Source: Sindora glabra (Eukaryota; Streptophyta; Magnoliopsida; Fabales; Fabaceae). From it: a stretch of DNA of 64,000 nt. The stretch lies in the NCBI GenBank assembly GCA_020226215.1, contig CM035233.1, positions 14,651,701 to 14,715,700 of the forward strand, given 5' to 3'. The notes below the pieces were generated by a model that worked only from the letters and a program-made list of their open reading frames with translations, ran no database searches and had not been told where the DNA came from. Below, piece after piece: positions 14,401 to 26,400 of the stretch (within the stretch, counting starts at the first letter, position 1; each line of letters opens with the position of its first letter). The translations under genes were made by a program, and so were the position numbers.

Positions 14401-17400
14401 TTGGAGTAGTCGAAGCGGTCGAAGTGGGTAATCGTAACAGACGGTTGATTAACATTTCTGTTGTAGGAACCTCTGCATTGCCCAATGTCTGTTGACGGAA
14501 GGTGTCAAGTTCAGAGTTCAAACCAGCAAGAATAAAAACCATAAGAAACTTATCTTGTTGTTTTTCTTGCTCTTTAATATCAGTAGTGACAGGCAAAAGT
14601 TTCTTGTACTGAGTTATTGTTGTTTTGGCAATGGTAACATAAGAAAATAAATCTGACTCTTGTTTTAAATCCTTCAGTCTGGTCACAACTTCATACAGTT
14701 GTTGAATATCATTGGAGTAGAGATTCTTGGCTTGCTCCCAAAAAGTGTAACAAGTGTCATATGGTTGAAAAATAGGTAGCAAGCTAGGATCAACAGATTG
14801 CCACAGTATCGCACATAATTGTGCATCAATCATACTCCACTCGTGTTGTTTATCAGCTGGAACATCTTCAATTTTTGTAGTCAAGTATTCAGAATATCCT
14901 TGCCCTTTAAACCATAATAAAACAGAAGCACTCCATGAGGAATAGTTGGAACCATTCAATTTTGCAGAAGTAATTGTTGGAGTACTAGAGAACGCAAAGG
15001 AAAAGATACTGCTAGAATTATTCAATTTAGAAGTAGACATGATAGAGGGTAAAAGAGAAAAGGAAGCCACTGATTAAGAAAGGTAGAAAGAGAGGTAGGG
15101 AAACGGTGCTGTCTGGTTTGGTCTGTCTAGTTCTGTTCTGATCTTTCATTTTTTTTTTAAAATAAAACGGCTGGTACCAACTTGACAAAGAAAAGGGAAT
15201 ATGGTGATTGGGCTGGCAGAAAGAAGAACACGGATGGAGTCAGGGAGAGGAGGCAAGCAGCTTACAGTGGCGCGTGCAGTACACGTGCGTCTGGAACGGT
15301 GGCGCGTTAGTGACGCGCGCTAGCTATGGTGGCCGGAAATTCACCGGCGATACTGATTCTGGTGGTGGTTTTGGAAAAATTGAAGTGCTACCCCGTGAAT
15401 CGAAGAAATTAGACTTGGGTGTGTTCGGACCAGAAAATATTTCTGTGCAGGGAAAATTTTGGTGATCTGGAGGATGGGTCTGTGTTTAAAAAAAAAGGGA
15501 AAAAGGAATTAGAATGCAGAAGCAGAGTCCCTCAATGTGAGGACTTTGATACCAACTTGAAATTGTTGGAAAGAATGGCTTGAGAAAATTATCTCAGCCT
15601 TGGTTTTTTATATAGTAAAATTATAATCAATACATTTTAATGCTAGAGAATAAAATTCCTAAAATTATGCCTAAATATTTCCTCATTTATCATAGTCAAC
15701 TAATACATATCAATTACATTTATTACTATTTAACAGAATATTTGAGCAATATCTGGTCATTATGTTGTTAGAGCACTGGATCATCATTCTAAGAACTCCA
15801 TCCATAAGAATGCAATGCCCATATTTGGAGCATCTACAACAAGGACAACTGCTCAATCAGCATATAGACAAGCATAACCAACGACTTGAGTATGAACATT
15901 ATCTCAATAAGAGGCTTCTTAAGGTGTTCCTTTGATCAACCAGACATAGTGGTTGCTCCATATATACTTCTTTCAGTTCAGATTGAATGAGCATTTAATG
16001 TCCAATTACAGAAGAGGGCAACAATGAATCTCAACAATTGAAAGAAGTTATTGGACAGAGGTTACTTTGTCATATGGAAGAAAACTATCACCTTAGGACA
16101 ACATATGGTGTAACCTTTAGGAATGAAACTAGCCTTCAACCTTAACAATGTATACCGAATGGCACCAATTGTGCGCGCACCTAGAGGTGGTGAGATGCAG
16201 TCCCATATGCCACAGGAATGTAGTGCAACAATTTATTGAGCATAGCATGACACCAACCATCATAAGGGAAAGTTCTTCCTGAACAGTTCCAGGGATAGAA
16301 CGAAGGACAATGCAGAAGTAAGAGCATAAGGGGGGAAGATGAACAATGATATCTCAAGAAAGTTAAATGTGTGTTGAGGGTTACAAGTGGGGAAAGTACC
16401 TTTATAGGGACATAGGAGGACTAATAGAAAGACAAATGACTACTAGAAAGCTATTGAGGCAGGGTGTGATGTTAATCCTGGGAGTTGGGACTTGACTTTA
16501 CATATTTTTCTCTTAAAAGCTTTTATGTTTAGCTTTACTTGAAAGAAATAATTATGTTAAAATTAAATGACATGGATGACAACTGTTATAGTTTTTCAAC
16601 TCTATTTTAGCTGCCCTAATTTGGTTCAAACATCTGTCTTTCAAATGCTGTTAGTTATACTGCTTTTTTGTGCTGTGAAGTATTTTGAGTTCTTATCATT
16701 TTGTTGCTCATAAAAAAATCAGGGAGGATATAGAGGATTTTATTCAAAAAATACTATGAGACTGACACCTAAAGTGATTAATGATATCCATAAACGTGGT
16801 GGAACCTTTCTTCGTACATCACGAGGAGGACATGATACCCACAAAATAGTTGATAACATTGAGGACCGGGGAATAAACCAGGTGGATGTTTTTTTATCAC
16901 TTCTTTAACAGACTGGCTTTTCTTTGTTAATACTTAGCACATTCTTGATTTAATATCTAAACCAAAGGGAAATTTGATCTGTGTATTTCAGGTATACATT
17001 ATTGGAGGTGATGGTACCCAGAAAGGAGCTGCATGCATTTATGAGGTAATTGAATGTTCTCATGAATTTAGTTTTTTCCCCTTAACTTATTAATATAGCT
17101 TTGTAATGGCATCACCATGATGCATGTGGACATACTTTTGTCAAGGAAGTTGAAAAGCGAGGTCTTCAAGTGGCTGTGGCTGGAATTCCAAAGACAATTG
17201 ATAATGATATTGCTGTAAGTTATGTTAGAATCTATGCTTACATATACTTATTTGCTTTTTGTGCTTTATTGCAAATTTTCCCTAAAAGTCATGTTTTGTC
17301 ACACCTACCAATGACAGTATTATTGATTATGCACTTGGTTGGTTTAGGCAGTTTGTGTTTGAAACCACGAAGTCAGTTTAGTTGAGTGGTTCATTGGCAA

Positions 17401-20400
17401 AGTGTAAAGTCTCCTTGACCATTGGGTATATAGTTTAATCGCAAGTTTTTCCTATTTTTTAACCTGAAAAATTAACTAATATGTTATTGTGTTTTTGCAA
17501 TGGGTTTCAATTGAGCTGGTTTGATACTAATATAAAATAAATTCATTCTTTAGTTTAAGCATTTTGTTCATTCATGGTATTAACATATTTGGGTTTTTCA
17601 GAATGACTGAATCTTACATGATTCATATACATAGAATGACAACAAAACCTTATCCCAATAGTGGGGGTCAATTACATCGATCAAACAATACCACTGAGCT
17701 TTATCAAATATCCATTTTATTTTGATTATGTTGACTATTATGGTTTTTCATTAGTCTTCTTCTCTTCTTGATTGATAATTATAAAATTACAAGTATTGCC
17801 CTTGCATTTTGTAAACATGAGTGTTTCCTGTTATTTGCTTATTTTATGTATTATTCTTTAGTTCTTTAGGTTTCAATTAGCATTGTTCTTTATAATGCAT
17901 TGGTTCTAGCTAGTTGATTATATTTTTGAAACCATCAATGTTCCTTTATCACTTATGGTTTATTGACATTTTACTTTCATTTAGAAACTTGAAGACTGAG
18001 ATCAAGCTTTATTGATGTTTGCATATGACCTCAGAAGTTTCATTTATTTATAACTGAATATAAATATTTGGGGTACAGATTAACCTGATTAGCCAGGAGG
18101 TGACTGAGATGTATTGCCCTAATAAAATAAAATAACAACAAGAAAGGAGCTTTTATTCCATTAGATTGGGTTGGTTAATTGCCTGATAAAATGTACTATT
18201 AAATATGGTTGGAAAAACCTATTAGAATGAATTTACTGGGTTTAATTGTTTGTTCTAAAAGTTATTTCACATAATGAAACTGAACTGATGGAATGATTGT
18301 CTATAATGTGATAATGTCAGAAATCTGGAAAGATTATAGTTTTTGCTAGTTGCAAAAAACATGAGGGTGTAAATTTGATTAGCTTGTTCTAAGATCTTTA
18401 GATATCAGAATGCTTTTATAAAAATAAAGCATGATTCCAAGCTACTGGCAGTATTTAGTAAAATTTCTAAAATTTTGAATCATGATTTTATTAATTTAAC
18501 GAAGTAGCAAATATTGTCTTGATCTGTTTCAAGCCTTCAAAATACTTTCACTTGGAAAGCTTTGTGTTGATTCAGTGACCAATACTTACCATTTTTCTCT
18601 AGTTTATTATCATCGTTATTGTTATTGGTTTCAGGTAATAGACAAATCCTTTGGATTTGATACTGCTGTAGAAGAAGCTCAGAGAGCTATTAATGCTGCA
18701 CATGTGGAGGTTGAGAGTGTTGAGAATGGAGTTGGAATTGTTAAATTAATGGGAAGATACAGTGGTAACAGCATTTAACCAATTCCGTTTTGTGATTTTA
18801 TGTTTCCCTCTCTTTTCTTTATCTATAAAATGTCAATGAATGGGAGTTTTATTTGAAAAACATTGTATTGGTGACAGACCATTAATCATCTTATTTTTAG
18901 TGATATTCTTTATAATCTTCCATGTGCAGGTTTTATTGCTATGTATGCAACTTTGGCTAGTCGAGATGTGGTAGGATCCTTTCCCAATCTCAGAATTTGT
19001 GATATTTTTCATCACTGAGGGTTATTGAATTGATTGATGCTATTGCTATTTTGGATTTTTCATTTGATGCCAGGAGAAATTTGGAAAAAGCATGAGCTTT
19101 AGTATTCAACATCCTTTTAGTTGATTTGCAAAACATATATAACAAGGCTGTTATCACAGCAGACATAGTTGTTTCTGATCCCTTGAAAATTAACACACAT
19201 GCATATCAAGCCAGCTGACACCATAAAGAATATAGTACAAATCTCATTATGATTGATTAAATTTGACAATAGTTCTGATGTGTTGGCTTGTGTGAGGACA
19301 TCACAGTTTATTGATACTGGTTATGTAGTTGTTGCCATTTAGCATCTCCATTGGAGCAAATAAAGTGCATTGCATTTTAATGCTTCTGTCATGTTTCAAT
19401 TTGGCAACCATTACTTCCCATCTTTTCCCTAGTTGCTTGGCCTAGCATATTTTGACGAGGCACTACCCTTTCTTCCTGGCATATATGGAAAGTTCTGATT
19501 GTGATCCCTCGGCTATCTAGTAGAGTTATCAATTTGTGCAATGGAGTTAAAGGACATTCTTTAGTGGTTAACTTAATGAACCTGATTTTTTGTTCGTTAA
19601 CAACATTATGAAAGATGTCATGAACATGTCCCAGTGCTAGGATTAAGTTTTAGCCCATTCTATAATCCAGTGCGAATTGGGATTTTGCACTTTGTCTATA
19701 AAAAGTAATGAGAAAAGAAGATTGGCTGAAACCCCAGGAAAGTGCTTCTTGGCAAATATGTTAGCTATCCTGCCATGCTTCTTTTCAGGCAGTTTCTTAT
19801 GTTTATTTTCTTCTGTAGAAAAAGAAAAGTTTATTATAAAGGAAAAAAATGCACAGCTAAAGGATACCCACCAAACTCTGTTGATATAGTTAGTTTTCTC
19901 CCCCCGTGTTTCTGTTTTTTGGTTGTTTGGTGGATGATTCCTTCTTACTCTGCATTTTTCACAGAATAAATTTTAAATGGTCATCAAGAGTCCTTATCCA
20001 TGCAACTCTTCTCTTCATAAATATTTTGCTTTTTATTAAAAATACAATTAGAGGAAGACTTGCTCATAGTATGAGTTGTGACAGGATTGCTGCTTGATTC
20101 CAGAGTCTCCATTTTATTTAGAGGGAAGGGGTGGGCTTTTTGAATTCATTGAAGGGAGGCTAAAAGAAAATGGACATTTAGTTATTGTGGTTGCAGAAGG
20201 GGCAGGTCAAGAATATGTTGCTGCGGAAATGCATGGTGCTGATGAGAAGGATGCATCAGGAAACAGGCTACTTCTTGATGTTGGTCTATGGTTGACCCAG
20301 AAGATCAAGGTATGATTCATTAACTTTCTTTATGTTCCTTACATTCTTCCATGCTCTGGTCATAGAAATGTATTTTCAGGTGTTGGGTATGGTAGTTTTA

Positions 20401-23400
20401 ATCTTACATATTTCTTGAGAGTTGAGAATGCAGAAGAATACTAATCTTTTCTGGTGTTAATTTTCTTAAGTTTTAGGATTTCTGATCTTAGCATAAAATT
20501 TAGCCTGAACATTTTTTTTTTTTACTATCACTGATGGGAATTTGTCGTCTTTATAGTTGATCAATTCTTTAACATCAAATTTCCAAAAAAAAAAAAAAAA
20601 GAAAAAAAATCGTGCAAGATTTTGTCTTGCAATTTTAGTCACAGCACCTGTGAGTAGCGTTTCTGAGAGTCATTTGAAAAATGTTGGTTGCACTTTCCTA
20701 AAATCATAATGTTTCTTGTTAGACGGTTTTTATTGGACTTCTTAATTTCTTTTTACTCCTTAAAAGTGGAAATAAACAAGGTGGGTTTGAAGCAGTTTAT
20801 CCATATGATATTTTTGTTTTACTTCATTTGGTGATACACTGAGAGGAGTTCCATTTTTTCCCCGATTCCTTTTAAGAGATTAATCCTGATTTCTTAATCC
20901 TTATACCATGTGTCACAGGATCATTTTACAAAGGTCCATAAGATGGCAATAAATATGAAATATATAGGTACGTCCATCAGATGATCACTTATTATTTTAT
21001 TTCATTTGTGTTAATTAAGAGAGAAATTTGTATTGCCATATTCTCAACTGAGTTAGGCAGTCACTATATATATTATAATACAGGGTACATATAGCAGAAT
21101 ATAATAGATGTGGAACCTATTTACTAACACTCCCCCTCAAGCTGGGCTATAGATGTCAATCATGCCCAACTTGTTACAAATTTCATCAACCCGTTTTCCC
21201 GGAAGAGCTTTAGTAAATAAATCAGCTAATTGTTCCCCTGTTCTAATATGTCTAAGACTAATAATTCCTTCTTGTAACTTCTGTCGAATAAAATGACAGT
21301 CAACTTCTACATGTTTAGTTCGTTCATGAAAAACTGGATTTGAGGCAATGTGAGTAGCAGCTCGATTGTCACACCACAATTGCATAATCCCATGAGTCTT
21401 GATGCCAAGTTGCTGAAGAAGATAATTAATCCATACAAGTTCAGATGTAGCATGAGCTATAGCACGGTATTCAGATTCTGCACTGGAGCGAGATACAACT
21501 GCTTGCTTCTTACTTTTCCATGATACAAGATTTCCTCCAACAAATACACAATACCCAGAAGTTGATCTCCGATCTATAGGACATCCGGCCCAGTCTGCAT
21601 CAGAAAAAGCCTCCACTCTGCATCAGAAAAAGCCTCCACTCTGCAATGATCATGATTTTTATATAAGACTCCTCGATCAGGTGCTTTCTTCAAGTACTTC
21701 AAAATGTGTGTAAGAGCATCCCAATGAGAAGTCCTTGGGGAGTTCATAAACTGACTAACCACACTTACTGGAAAGGCAATATCAGGCCTAGTTATAGTAA
21801 GATAGTTTAATTTTCCTACCAATCTCCTGTACTGTTCAGGATTTTCAAGTAATTCCCCATCTTGTGGATTAAGCTTAATATTTGGAATCATAGGGTTCTC
21901 ACATGGTTTAGCTCCAATCATTCCTGTTTCATTCAAGAGATCAAGCACATATTTCCTTTGAGATAAAAAAATCCCTTTTCGCCCTCGAGCAATTTCAATG
22001 CCTAAAAAATACCGAAGCGCTCCCAAGTCCTTAGTCTGGAAGTTAGCCTAAAGAAAGGCTTTCAATTGTGAGATCCTCAATTTATCACTCCCTGTAATCA
22101 CAATATCATCAACATATACAGCCAAAAGAATACATCCTGAACTAGACTGTCTATAAAACACAGAGTGGTCATGATCACATTTCTTCATTCCAAATTTTGT
22201 CACTACTTCACTGAATCTCCCAAACCAAGCTCGAGGAGATTGTTTCAACCCATATAATGATTTTTTTAAACGTAATACCTTGCCACACTCCCCCTGAGCA
22301 ATAAATCCAGGTGGTTGTTCCATGTATACTTCTTCATTCAAATCGCCATGTAAAAAGGCATTTTTAACATCTAATTGATGAAGAGACCAATCATGAGTAG
22401 CAGCAAGAGAGATGAGTAAACGAACAGAGGTAATCTTGGCCACAGGGGAAAAAGTCTCTGAATAATCAACACCATAGGTCTGAGCATAACCTTTAGCAAC
22501 TAGACGTGCTTTTAAACGAGCAATAGAACCATCTGGATTCACTTTGACGGTAAAGACCCATTTGCAACCAATGGATTGTTTACCATCAGGTAAAGGCACA
22601 AGATCCCATGTCTGATTAGCTTCAAGAGCTGACATTTCTTCCTCCATAGCAGCACGCCACCCATTATGAGAAAGAGCTTCAAAATAGGACTTAGGAACAG
22701 TAATAGAATCTAAAGAAGTAATAAAGGCTCGAGAAGAAGCAGGTAAAGAAGAATAAGAGACATAGGTGGAGATGGAATAAGGGTGGTGAGGGTTACCTTT
22801 CTGAGTGCAAGTACGGATACCTTTTCGGTGAGCAATCGGAAGATCCAAATCAGAAGACACAAGGGGAGGATCTGCTGAGGAAGAAGCCGGTAGAGGAGAT
22901 GAAGCTGATGGACCGTGGGAAAGCGAGTCTGGATCAGATGGTTGTTGCATGACTGGTGGAGGAGCTGCTGGTGGTACCTGCACTCTACGAGAATAAACAA
23001 ACTGAATTGGAGGTCGAACCAAATTTTGTGGTGGATGAACTTGTGAGTCCAGTGAAGGAGGAGGGACAAGGAAGTATTCATCAATATGATTCTGGTGCTG
23101 GCAAGGGGGAGGAAGAGGGAGATGACCCAAAGAATGGGGTAGACTCAAAAAATGAAACATCAGAAGAAATAATATAACGATTTAACTCAGGAGAAAAACA
23201 TCGATACCCTTTTTGAGTACGAGAATAGCCAAGAAAAACACACTTCAAAGACCGATGATCCAATTTCGATACCTGGGGACGGTGATCATGAACAAAACAG
23301 GTGCACCCAAAAATACGGGGGGAAATAGGAAAAAAAGGCTTAGAAGGAAATAGAATAGAAAAAGGTACCTGACCACCAAGAATAGAAGAAGGCATGCGAT

Positions 23401-26400
23401 TGATGAGAAAACAGGCTGTAGAAACTGCATCTGCCCAAAAAATTTTAGGAACTTTCATTTCAAATAAAAGTGCCCGAGAAACTTCCAATAAATGTCGATT
23501 TTTTCGTTCAGCTACTCCATTTTGTTGTGGAGTAACAGCACAGGAAGACTGATGAATTATACCATGCTGAGACAAATAAGCTGAAAACTGTGAAGAGAAA
23601 TACTCTTTAGCATTATCACTGCGAAAATTACGAATAGTTGTTTGGAATTGATTTGTAACCTCAGCATGAAAAGTACAAAAAACATTAAACAACTCTGAAC
23701 GATTCTTTATTAAATAGAGCCAAGTCATTCTCGAATAATCATCCACAAAAGTCACAAAATAACGAAAACCATACTTTGAAATAACTGGGCAAGGCCCCCA
23801 AATATCTGAATGTACTAACTCAAAGGGGGATGAAACCCGCTTATTAACTCTAGAAACATAAGATTGGCGATGCTGTTTAGCAAATTGACAAGACTCACAA
23901 TCTAAATGAGACACAGATGCTAAGTTAGGACATAATTTTCGTAAAGAGAGCAACGAGGGATGACCAAGGCGACAATGTAATTGATGTAGAGTGGGGGTAG
24001 CAGCAGCAGCAATTGGTTGAGAAACTTTGTCATCCAGCACGTATAATCCCCCAGATTCATATCCCCTACCAATAATCTTCTTCGTCAACAGATCCTGAAA
24101 TACACAATAACCAGGAAAGAAGAAAACACCACAATTATAAGCACGGGTAATTTGGCTAACTGAAAGTAAATTAAATGGAAAATTTGGGAGGCACAAAACA
24201 TTGGATAAAGAGATATCAGAGGTGAGATTGACCATGCCACTTCCAACAACAGAAGCAGTAGACCCATTAGCTAAGGTAACATGTGAAGGATGAGAATTAG
24301 TAAAGGAAGATAGGATACCTGTTTGACCCGTCATATGATCAGTAGCCCCAGAGTCAATGACCCATCTAGAATTGGAATGGGATAAACATGCAGTAGGATT
24401 ACCTGTGTGAACTATGGTGGCAGTAGGTTGGGTGGGTGGCGGCTGTACAGAGGCCTTTAATTGCAAGTACTCAGCATATTCGTTATCAGATAATATTTTT
24501 CCACCAACTGGTAATAATTCTGAAAAATTAGATCTAAATTCTCTCCTTGAATTTCCAGAACCATTGGGACCTCCAGAATCGTTCATGAAATCAAAACTAG
24601 TATCCATATCCAGCCAGCACAGCAAAAAACCAGAAGAAAATTATCCAGAAAATAGAAAACGCCACCTGAACACATGAAACTGCAAAACCAACCTTAGAGA
24701 ACCCTTCAGAGTCCTCCGAAACAGTGCCAGACGGAAGATCGCCGCCTGAAGATGCTCCACGCGCCTCCACGCGCCACCGCTTGCCTCTGCGCGTGGGCTT
24801 CACACGCCTCCGTACACACGTGCGTGTGGTGCCACGCGCCGCCTAGTCGGGATCTTCTCAGCCCGATCTGTTGTTCGGTGTACCCAGACCTTCCGTACCG
24901 GTGCCGGTTCTGCTTCCACGGCCTTGAACAGTGCTGTTCTGGTCTCCACTTCCGTACGCCGCCGTACGCCGCCGCCAAACAGCAATCCTGAGGTCTGGGC
25001 TTCCACCAACAAGCGGCTTAGAGTGCCGCTGGTCCCACCGTGACCTTAGTCACGCATAAAAGAATAAAAAAGAAAAGAAAAGGAGGAAAAAGAGAGAGAG
25101 AGAGTTGGGTTGTTGATTGAGATAGGAGAAGGATTATTAGAAGGCTCTAGATACCATGTTAATTAAGAGAGAAATTTGTATTGCCATATTCTCAACTGAG
25201 TCAGGCAGTCACTATATATATTATAATACAGGGTACATATAGCAGAATATAATAGATGTGGAACCTATTTACTAACAATTTGTTTTATGCAAGAAATCTT
25301 AGTGACATTTTCCTACTCATGATGTCATTTTTGTTTCATAAGAATTCTCATGTTTATATGTTATCTAATTTAAGATATAAATATCTGGATGTCTTTTTTT
25401 TTTTATTTATTTTTTTGGGGGGGTGATAATGAGGGCACAAGTGTCCTGAGACCTTTTGCAAGCTATTCAATTTCTTTACCAGTAGCTCTCACCTGGTAGC
25501 TTATCTGAGTAGAAATTAATTAAGATGAAAACATGTGACTATTATTCATAGGTTATGACAATCCTGAGGACCCAAACTCAAGAAAAATATATATGAAAAT
25601 TTCCCATAAACTCGAAACCCTATTAAACATTATACTATTAATTAGTATGGTCTATACATTAAACAAAATATCAGTGAGAGTATATAATCATTTTTTGAGG
25701 AATTAGAATGATAGGGAGACTTCTGAGTTGCCTTTTTTTTAAAATAAATTTGCTTGATTCTTTTAATTTTTCCCATCTCCTAGAGAGACATACTTGGTTT
25801 TTATGTTCCTCTGGATCTTGTGAATCTTTATTTGAGTGTTTGGTAAAAAAATCCTACCAATCACTTTTGTGCTGTTTATTATATCATTTTATAAGGTCCA
25901 AGGTTCCAGTTTTTGTTTGAGCTGCTGTTCTTAATAGCATCAATTCTAATGATTAACTTCAGGTGCATTGACCTCGTAAGGCTTTGTCTCTAGGTATCTA
26001 TTTGATGTGTTGCCAGATCACAAAGACCAGTAATCATATGTTTCTGTATTTCAATATGGCTTGGGAGTAAGGGAGCAAGTGTGTGTGTGTTTTTTTCCCC
26101 CTCTTTTTTTTTCTTCTCTCATTTAATGTTTCTTGAGATGTCCAGAAAGTGTGTAGGCTATTATCTACTCACTTCTGTAGTATTAGGAGTGATAAGGTCA
26201 AGAGAGCTGTTTATTTACTGTCATTTGGTGCATTTAGGTGGAAAGAAAGGCTAAATTTTTTCAGGAATTAGGTCCGCTCTATTATCCTTCTACGGGATAG
26301 GGTTTGGTTTTGTTGAAGTTTTGACACAAATCCTTTTTTTTTTTTTTTGGGTAAAATAGGGCAATCTCCTCCTTTTGTCTTTATTTCATGTTTGAATTTT

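Larger units (their letters stand above)
10693..15735 (-). mobile_element. Copia-A, Ty1/copia retrotransposon in PFK4 intron 5
   Basis: A structurally complete 5043-bp element, antisense to PFK4. It has 181-bp LTRs, a primer-binding site at 15544-15554 (complement reads TGGTATCAAAG, initiator tRNA-Met type) touching the 5' LTR, a polypurine tract at 10874-10885, and a perfect 5-bp target duplication GAATA (10688-10692, 15736-15740). The LTRs differ at five sites of 181, all transitions. The polyprotein frame has three stops but no frameshift. Small size and short LTRs suggest the Ale/Retrofit group (inference). Confidence 0.95.
21009..25277 (-). mobile_element. Copia-B, young gag-less copia element in PFK4 intron 12
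   Basis: A 4269-bp element antisense to PFK4. LTRs are 121 bp and differ at one base (21052 versus 25202 region). It has a primer-binding site at 25143-25156 (complement TGGTATCTAGAGCC), a polypurine tract at 21130-21139 and a perfect target duplication ATTTG (21004-21008, 25278-25282). The near-identical LTRs point to a recent insertion. The coding region begins after the position of the gag zinc knuckle: protease, integrase, RT and RNase H are present, gag is absent. It shares this architecture with Copia-C. Confidence 0.95.

Noticed and set aside
15208..15465. Plus-strand open frame in the Copia-A leader
   Set aside because: No recognisable domain and antisense to the element's own leader; GC-rich DNA has fewer chance stops.
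17146..17214. PPi-dependent phosphofructokinase because of the Lys in PKTIDND
   Set aside because: Exon 7 has Gly, not Asp, at the GGDG site; Gly plus Lys is the known combination of plant ATP-dependent enzymes.
22710..23177. Open frames overlapping the Copia-B RT/integrase junction in other frames
   Set aside because: They are shadows of the polyprotein frame, which shows the real motifs.
24414..24991. Plus-strand open frames opposite the Copia-B start and leader
   Set aside because: Antisense to the coding start and GC-rich leader; no conserved motif, and the equivalents in Copia-C differ.
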